A DNA stretch of 64,000 bases from Thozetella sp. PMI_491 (lineage: Eukaryota; Ascomycota; Sordariomycetes; Chaetosphaeriales; Chaetosphaeriaceae), in NCBI GenBank assembly GCA_021432635.1, contig MU270034.1:310001-374000 (forward strand), read 5' to 3'. The position numbers and the translations under genes are program-made. How positions within the stretch are numbered: the stretch's first letter is position 1; each line of letters begins with the position of its first letter. Of this stretch, positions 57,350-64,000 are shown piece after piece. The notes below the pieces were generated by a model. It saw nothing but the letters and a program-made list of their open reading frames with translations. It was not told where the DNA came from and did no database searches.

Positions 57350-59245
57350 TGGACCGAGAATCTAGGCATATGTTGGTTCTTTGATCAAGAATGGTACCGG
57401 GTCTGCCTCATGTCCACGAGAGTGTCCCTCATCTGTGTACCTAGTATCCGGAGGTCGGCTTGTCATGTCGGCCTGATCATTGACCGACAGGCATGCGGGG
57501 TAAAGCTTCGGGGAAGCTTCGGGAATAGTCTCAGAGGATGTCCTGCTAGGTAGCTAGAGGTAGTCTATAGGATAGATAACTTGAAGATTTGGAGGCTAAT
57601 TCCAAAGACTAGATAGGGTATTAACGGGAAGTCCTGCGAGAGTTAGGCTACCACCGTAGCTACCTACCTTATACAAGTTTTAACCGAGCAACACAACCGG
57701 TTACATCCTTAGTTGGACATGTGAACGTATGCAGCCTAGGATCTACCGTAGAGCGCTCAAGAGCCGTGTTATAGATGGGTAAGTTATTGTGTATCTTTCT
57801 CCGCTTGAAAGCTAGAACGGAGCTCCTAGGTTTTCGCTGACGTTGCTAGCCGGCTCCAGAGCTCGTCCCAAGCTCACCGTTTCTCTATCAGCACGAATTC
57901 CTGTCACTCTGTCGTGCATCTTGGACAGAGCTGGGCCGACAATGCAGCAGCCTATCAGAGGATCGATGAAGATAGAGGCGAAGGCAGAGACACGATTGTC
58001 ATCAGAGAGCTAATATGTACCGAAGGGACCGAAAAGAAATATGCACATGATTGATCGGAATCTCATATGGAAAGCAAGAGATTGGTGCGGCGGATCAATA
58101 CTTCGTAAAAGGAGACAGGGCAAGGGGGGTGGGGGGGTGGTGACCGGTTCGGCTTCTCCGCGTTTGGCCAGCTACTCGGAATGTTGATGTAAGGCCCCGT
58201 GCAGCCTTCTTCTAGCCCCGTCGTGGCCAATCGCACGTCGAGAAGACCCTGGGTGAGAGTGGCTGGAAGCGATTGGTTGGTTCAGCTGAAGGTTGTTGGC
58301 CCGTAACGATATGTACTTTTTGTACCAACAGTCGCTAAACGCCGTCCCAATACCTAAATACGGTCTAGACCGGCCTGTAGTCGAAGCCTAAAACTCACAT
58401 AGTCCTAAAGGGTCGAGTGTGTGCTGATAAAGGCTGTCAAACAAGCACAGCAGCCATAGCTATCACCAACATTCACCAATACCCACACCTACCAAGCCCA
58501 CACTCACCAATTATCATATCTACCAATACACACACTGCAGTTGAGACTATCACATCACATAGATACGTGGGTTCATCCAAATTGATCACGCGGGGCAGCC
58601 ATTCTTCAGTATTGGCAAGTGCTTACCATATACAATATTGAAATAGAGATACACATGCAGATGGTGGAACATCATGATCGTCGCTAAACAATATAAAAAA
58701 TACATATTAGGTGCCTTTTTCTTCTCTTTCGTCAGATAGCCTAAGGTAGGTAGGTATTGTTCGCAGGCCTTCGTCCACGAGACATAATACAATACAGCAG
58801 GGTGGCAACCGGCATCAACGTTATGTAGTATACACGTTAATCATAGCTTAAGTGAGAAAGACTTGCCATCCTGGCACCATATTCTAGTATTTCTGCCAAT
58901 ATTTTGTATCGAATACAAGGCTTCCACACCTGTGAAGTTCAAAAGTTCTCTGTTGGTGCCGCCGGGGGCACGGAAGCGCCACCCCGGGGAAATCCAGCTG
59001 ACCGAAGCCCAAACGCTATACCTCAAAAGGGTGCAAGCCTAAAAGTACACGCCAACAGAAACCCGTCGACGTCTAGATCGGGGACTGATAAAAGGCCCGG
59101 CATCCTTTGCGAGCTTGCACGCAAATGAGGAGCTCTTCCACAAGGAACCCAAAGGCTGCGAAACACTACCTGCCAGAGACTCTATCAACCCTAAAACTCA
59201 CTGGAATTACCCACAATAAGGAGCCAATCTCTGCCGACAAACGCC
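57350..59245. other. 1.9-kb non-coding stretch
   Basis: No gene supported. A G-run (GGGGGGTGGGGGGGTGG-like) lies near 58125-58141 and a CA/ACC-rich tract at about 58466-58540. The right part carries the promoter of the hydrolase at 59246. Confidence 0.4.
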
Positions 59246-60301
59246 ATGCCTCGTACCGATGTCGAATTCAAGACTTCTGACGGGGTCATCCTCCGGGGCT
59301 GGCTCTACACTCCCGAATCCGTGACTTCTGCATCCTGCCCGTTGCCATGCTTGGTCATGTGTCACGGCTTCAGTGCCGTGAAAGAGATGTACTTAGACGC
59401 CTTTTCGGAGCGCTTCACGAGCCAACTTGCTCTCGCATGCCTCGTATATGACAACCGTGGCTTTGGAACCAGTGACGTCGCACCGGGCCAGCCGCGCCAA
59501 GATATCATCCCTGCGATGCAGATGTCCGACCTATCGGACGCCATCACGTACGCCCAGTCGCTCCCAGAAGTCGATGCTGACCGTATCGGCATCTGGGGCA
59601 GCTCTTACGGTGGCGGCCACGTCTTGCACGTTGGTGCTACGGATCGCCGGGTAAAGGCAGTCATCAGTCAAGTTCCCCTGGTCAATGGCTGGGATAACTT
59701 TAATCGCCTAGTGCGCCCAGACATCTCGGAGGTGATGACCAAATCATTCGAGCAAGGTAGGCGCAAAGCCTTGTTTCCTCTCTCCCCCCCCACTCGTTAC
59801 TGTGAGGCTGAGGTAGTCACTTACGAACTGCTAGACCGTCTGGCTCGAGCTATGGGGCAGGCTTGCGCAACCTTACCTGTCACGGCCGAGAAACCCGAGC
59901 AGCCTAGTGCATTCCCAACAGTGGAGATTCATACTTTCTTCGCCGAGTGGGAGAAGAAGAGCCGATGGAAGAATGAAGTGACCCTCAGGTCGTAAGTGTG
60001 GTGATCTTTCGTAGGCTTCCTAGCGTATTAACTAATAATCCCCCCAAGACTCGAGAGTCTGAGAGCTTATGACCCGTCTGGATGGATCCACCGCATCTCT
60101 CCTACGCCGTTGCTCATGGTTGTTGCTGAGAGAGACACAGTCACGCCAACAGACCTCGCGTTGGCCGCGTACACTAAGGCCCATGAGCCAAAGGAGCTCC
60201 AGGTTCTTCCTGGGGGCCATTTGGGCGTATACACGGCACCTGTTTTCCTGAAGAATACAGAGTGCCAGATTGACTTCTTGAGGCGCCATCTTATCATTTA
60301 A
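59246..60301 (+). CDS. Alpha/beta-hydrolase, polyketide-transferase/esterase-like, 306 aa
   Basis: Exons 59246-59756, 59835-59991 and 60049-60301 close in frame to 306 residues. The hydrolase fold shows LVMCHGFSAVKEMYLD, LVYDNRGFGTSD and the elbow IGIWGSSYGGG (Ser120). The cap region FEQ|DRLARAMGQ, EWEKKSRWKNEVTLRS|LESLRAYDP and the end LLMVVAERDTVTPTDLA...LPGGHLGVY match a group of fungal hydrolases often found in biosynthetic clusters. The Asp of the triad is probably in ERDTVTP and the His in LPGGHL. Cytosolic hydrolase or acyltransferase; substrate unknown. Confidence 0.9.
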
Positions 60302-60486
60302 TCGTCACCGCAAGTAGGAATGTCAGCAAGATGGCGTGCAGGCGTGTGTGGGACCAAGGTTTGATATCCTGGGAGGGTAACTTGAGTTGATATAGATCAC
60401 AATAGTTTGCAAAAACAAATCCATACAAACAGGGCGGTGAGCGTTAGGTCATTCCTATGCGCTAGAAAAGCCACAAGACTCTCTCC

Positions 60487-61251
60487 TTAAGCCTTCTCAA
60501 GATACAGCCAGTGCTTCATCCACCCCACAGCGGCATTCTTGCCACGCACCATGGCGGCACGTTCACCGGGCTTCTTAAGGTCGCCTCGGATGAAGCACGA
60601 GTGCTCAACACCGGGTAAGTGCTGGTAGTCAAGCTCGACTCCGTTCTCGCGCAACTTGGTGAATGCGAGATTCTTGAGGTCAGGCGGGAACATGACGTCG
60701 TTCTCAGGCGCCAGCAGCTGGGTGGGAACACGCACGGCGTCGATGTCATCCGGTACGAGCCAGCTAGGGTGACCGGCGGTAATACAGTCGACCAGCGGGG
60801 GGTCGTGCTCACCGGCGCCGAGCCGGAACACGCCCCACCCGCCCCAGCAATAGCCCACAGCGGCCACAGCTTTGTGGCCTGCGGTGGCGCGCAAGGCACG
60901 TGCAAAGGCGAAGATGGAGGGCTCCCGGATAACTCGCGCGTTGCGCTCGCCCCAAGCGATCAATTCGCTCTGGATCTCGGCGTATCGCTCAGCCAGGACG
61001 GGCTCCGGACTCACGACCTCACCGTCGCAAAAGTCTGGCAGGTACACAGTGGCGCCTACCTCCTCTGCATAATGGTCCGCCAGCAGGCGAGAGTTTTGGA
61101 ACGTCCAGCCGAGGAGGTCATGGATTAACAGGATGGCCACGTCTGGGTTGTCTCCAGCAATGTAGGTGTCGATGTCAGCCAGCTTGCCGATTCGACCAGC
61201 GGGCTTCCCATCCCACTTGAACCCGGTAATGCAGCACGGAGAGAAAGACAT
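60487..61251 (-). CDS. Dienelactone hydrolase family protein, 254 aa
   Basis: A single exon of 254 residues, the usual family length. The triad is visible: Cys135 in VGYCWGGWG, Asp185 in APENDVMFPP and His216 in LPGVEHSCF. Dienelactone hydrolases open dienelactones in chlorocatechol breakdown, but many fungal members are of unknown role. The presence of an aromatic-acid-type enzyme set elsewhere in the window makes an aromatic-catabolic role possible, but it is ~35 kb away and may be unrelated. It is convergent with the hydrolase ending at 60301. Confidence 0.92.
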   Translation of the reverse strand: MSFSPCCITGFKWDGKPAGRIGKLADIDTYIAGDNPDVAILLIHDLLGWTFQNSRLLADHYAEEVGATVYLPDFCDGEVVSPEPVLAERYAEIQSELIAWGERNARVIREPSIFAFARALRATAGHKAVAAVGYCWGGWGVFRLGAGEHDPPLVDCITAGHPSWLVPDDIDAVRVPTQLLAPENDVMFPPDLKNLAFTKLRENGVELDYQHLPGVEHSCFIRGDLKKPGERAAMVRGKNAAVGWMKHWLYLEKA

Positions 61252-63096
61252 TTTGGAGTGACGTATGATGAAGTCGGTTCCTAGAGGGCAGGTTGGTATA
61301 AGAATTTAGTTGAGGGGTGCCAGGTAGAAGTCAGTTGGGATAAAAGCCGATTCTCACGGACCCTGTTGTCTTAAATTGCAATATTATAAGGTATAAACAT
61401 GGCCCAGCGAAATCACCTGAAAGGGCGTTATCCCTCGTGTCTAGGTAAGCAACATGACAAGAATTCGAGTTCGAGTCTTGGCGCTACGTAGTGAGCGGCA
61501 AGGTGCGTGACAAGGCTGCGTAGCCTGCCACCCCGGACACACAGCTCGTCGTAAGAGACGCGTACGACCCGTTGTAGCGTTGCGACGTGCCTTGTGGTAT
61601 ACATAATAATACTCTATCAATGACGGGGCTAACATAGGTTGGTTTGCAATTTCTAGGTGCAGGCCGAGACATATAGGTAAGCGGTCGGCATGGAGTTCCT
61701 CCGGACTGCTTCGGCTTAGCACCAACGAGTCACGGATACGGGCCGTTATCATGCGGCTAAGTCGGCAGGACGTATTTCGTGCTGCATGCTGCCCAGTCTA
61801 TCGAAATCTCTCTCCGGGGCTATGACGACGACGCTGCTCTATCGGCAGAAGATACGGCAAGGGAGCCATGCGACAGCAACAGAACAAGGACATGGGCCCA
61901 TCACTCCGAGTAGTTTCGACATGCCGTACCCCGCATGACCTCTCCTCCATAGTCTCATGGAGACGGCCTTGGATCATCCAAATTTTTCTCAGTCGCTATT
62001 GAGCGCACACAACCTTGCGCTTAATAGTGAACCGAGGGTAGGCTGAAGTAATACGCGGTTGAACAGACAGCTTGTGGAGCTGTGATCACTCCTGAGATCG
62101 CATACTCTTCCATATTGCATACATTTTCACCACCGAGGTGAATGAATATCTATTTGGAAGGACGTCGGATACTTTGCACACCAATATCAACGTTCTAGTG
62201 ACAGCCCGGTAAGTGAGCACAGCTAAACGCAATCTTGTAGAGAAGGCTAACTGAAGCACTCAGAATGAGGGTCCCAACACTGCTCTCGGCATAATAAAAA
62301 CAACTTAGCACAACTGGAAGTCTATAATTTGGACTGTTTTGAGAGCCTTTTGCTTCCCGTATTTATAGGGCGAGGCCAGCTGCAACCACCTTTGCTTTCT
62401 CGGTGCGTTCCTTCACATCATCAAAAACGTAGGGGAAGACACAGCTGTGCCTTTTAATGAAAGAAGGCACTGTGAGTATTCCCTGAATAATTAAGAGGCT
62501 AATTGGTGTCGTGCCTTTAGATGAGACTGCAATTGAGGGCGAGGGGGGCAGGAGGCCCATGCTGGCCACATCTCGATGGGTGTTGCTGATATGATATGCT
62601 TCAAGACCAAAAACGAACTATGATGGGTCGACGCCAGAAGAGGATAAAACGCAGCAGCGTCTCGACATGCACGCGAACACGTTGGGTTTAAACGATAGAG
62701 CGCCTAATATGAGTGACCACAGTTTCCGGACTTCTCCTTAGTCTTCTTAGACCGACGCTATTGTCAATTCTCAGGAGAACGCTGATGTGAATGCAATGTA
62801 GGTCGCTGCACAGCAAGCTCACAGAAATATGGCAGTGATGTTGCTTTGAGAATACCTAGCAACTGCTGCCGGGGCTGATGGCACGCTCATCTCCGCATCG
62901 GTTCCGGCCACCGAATCGGTTCCGGAACGGCTAGTGACAGGTTCCCTGGTGCATTGTGTTCGGGTTTATCGCCAAAAAAGAAAAATAGGAAGAACCCCCA
63001 AATAAATTCATTTCTCTTTCATAGTCCTCACCTTTTTCAACTACTTCACCACGTTGCCAGGAAGCCGAGAAATTATTCGACAGCCGCCTAATCATC
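61252..63096. other. 1.8-kb divergent intergenic region
   Basis: Between divergent starts at 61251 and 63097. No coding segment recognised; short frames only. Probably promoters plus non-coding sequence. Confidence 0.35.
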
Positions 63097-63746
63097 ATGC
63101 CTGCCCAGGCTGTGGAAAAGGCCTTGGCAGCCATTGAGCAAGACAAGTCGAAGGTACTAGGCTTATCCTTCGCAAAGCACCCTGACGTCCAGCCCGGCCA
63201 GTTCATTCCAAGAGCAGGTACAGGCACTCTATTTTTTTTTCCCTCCTTCCCTCTTTAACGCCATAGACGCGGGTATATTTGTGTCCATATTCATGTATAG
63301 CCAGCTACTAGGAAGAACTAACAGGGTGCATTATCCTAGACGCGTTATCCGCCCCCGAGGTGTTTTATCCGGCCGGATCGCCTGAAAAGACGTATATAGT
63401 GGTTTGCCTTGACCTAGACCCGCCATTCGCCTCGTTTCCGTTCGCGGGACCCATCAATCACTGGACACAATCTGGATTCCGCCTCGCGTCCTCCGAAGGC
63501 AATGGGAAGCTGGAAACCTCAGATCCATTTGTGATAAATTACCTCAGACCCGGCCCACCCCCAGGTGCCGGGCCGCACCGGTACCTCTTTCTTCTATACG
63601 AGCAACCTGGTAGTTTCGACGTCAAGGCTCACGCCCCGGGCAAAGAAATCAGCGTCCCCGCTCGGATTCGTTACAACCTGGACGCCTGGGAACAGAAGGT
63701 CGGACTGAGTGAAGTTTTAGCGGCGACTTATTTTAAATCCAAGTAG
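63097..63746 (+). CDS. Phosphatidylethanolamine-binding protein (PEBP family), 180 aa
   Basis: Exons 63097-63217 and 63325-63746 give 180 residues, the usual PEBP length. The ligand-pocket pattern is present: VFYPAGSPEKTYIVVCLDLDPPFASF (the DPD-type loop), INHW, and a GPHRYLFLLYEQPG strand corresponding to the GxHRYxFLLY motif. These proteins bind anionic lipid groups and may modulate kinases or protease inhibitors in fungi. No signal peptide is visible. Confidence 0.92.
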
Positions 63747-64000
63747 TAGGAGTGCTGAGGCGGGCATAAAGACATAGAGGTCGCGACTCCACGACTGGTA
63801 ATGATGGTGGCCGGGACTCTCCGCTCTGAATAATTCGTTCTTCAAATACGTAGAAAATGCCACATTTCCTCTCTTTTAATAGAGTGGTGCGCATACTATT
63901 CGAGCTAGGCAAGCATGTGCACAGGGCAGCCGCTGTTAGCGCACCAATTGTATTACCTTGATGGATGCTGGAACAATATCGCGGCATTTTCACGCGTTAA
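63747..64000. other. 3' flank, nothing recognised
   Basis: 254 bp after the PEBP stop codon; no gene seen. Confidence 0.35.

Noticed and set aside
1-64000. Core biosynthetic enzyme (PKS, NRPS, terpene synthase) that would make this a metabolite cluster
   Set aside because: None found on either strand; the enzyme set fits catabolism or tailoring only.

Overview
The window looks like nuclear DNA of a filamentous ascomycete (Pezizomycotina). Nearly every gene has short spliceosomal introns (mostly 49-115 nt) with GTAAGT/GTATGT-type donors, CTAAC/CTGAC-type branch sites and YAG acceptors. The gene families are typically fungal: a Zn2Cys6 regulator with a fungal-specific regulatory domain, a TRI12-type MFS pump, an UNC93-like carrier, a PTH11/rhodopsin-type membrane protein and an MRP-type ABC transporter. 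Genes lie on both strands, there are no operons, and AT-rich decayed stretches separate some gene groups. I saw no PKS, NRPS or terpene synthase, no rRNA, no CRISPR and no convincing tRNA.

Layout. 1-2.8 kb: the 5' end of a BAHD-like acyltransferase running off the left edge, and a transcription factor without a zinc finger, divergently arranged. 3.0-26.2 kb: a dense enzyme island with two zinc alcohol dehydrogenases, two aldehyde dehydrogenases, two amidohydrolase-2 enzymes (the 2,3-dihydroxybenzoate/gamma-resorcylate decarboxylase type), a salicylate-hydroxylase-like FAD monooxygenase, a SnoaL-like secreted protein, one Zn2Cys6 regulator and two carriers (TRI12-type MFS and UNC93-like). 26.2-38.4 kb: a decayed CorA-like fragment, an NCS1 transporter, a 2-oxoglutarate/Fe(II) dioxygenase, an AT-rich stretch with a methyltransferase pseudogene, an alpha/beta hydrolase and a rhodopsin-like membrane protein. 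38.4-64 kb: an MRP-type ABC transporter, a fungal haem peroxidase, several genes of unknown function, a BBE-like FAD oxidase, a PhzF-like protein, two hydrolases (one dienelactone-hydrolase type) and a PEBP.

How they may work together (inference): in the 3-26 kb island, alcohol -> aldehyde -> carboxylic acid (ADHs, ALDHs) followed by oxidative or non-oxidative decarboxylation (FAD monooxygenase, amidohydrolases) would make a route that turns an aromatic alcohol or aldehyde into a phenol or catechol. The carriers would handle uptake or efflux and the Zn2Cys6 protein (6052-8720) would be the local regulator. A shared 6-bp palindrome, CCGCGG, is found in most intergenic regions of this island and, by eye, in none to its right. 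That is the strongest sequence hint that the island is one co-regulated unit. Splice sites were assigned by eye; every multi-exon model listed closes in frame to a stop except where stated.
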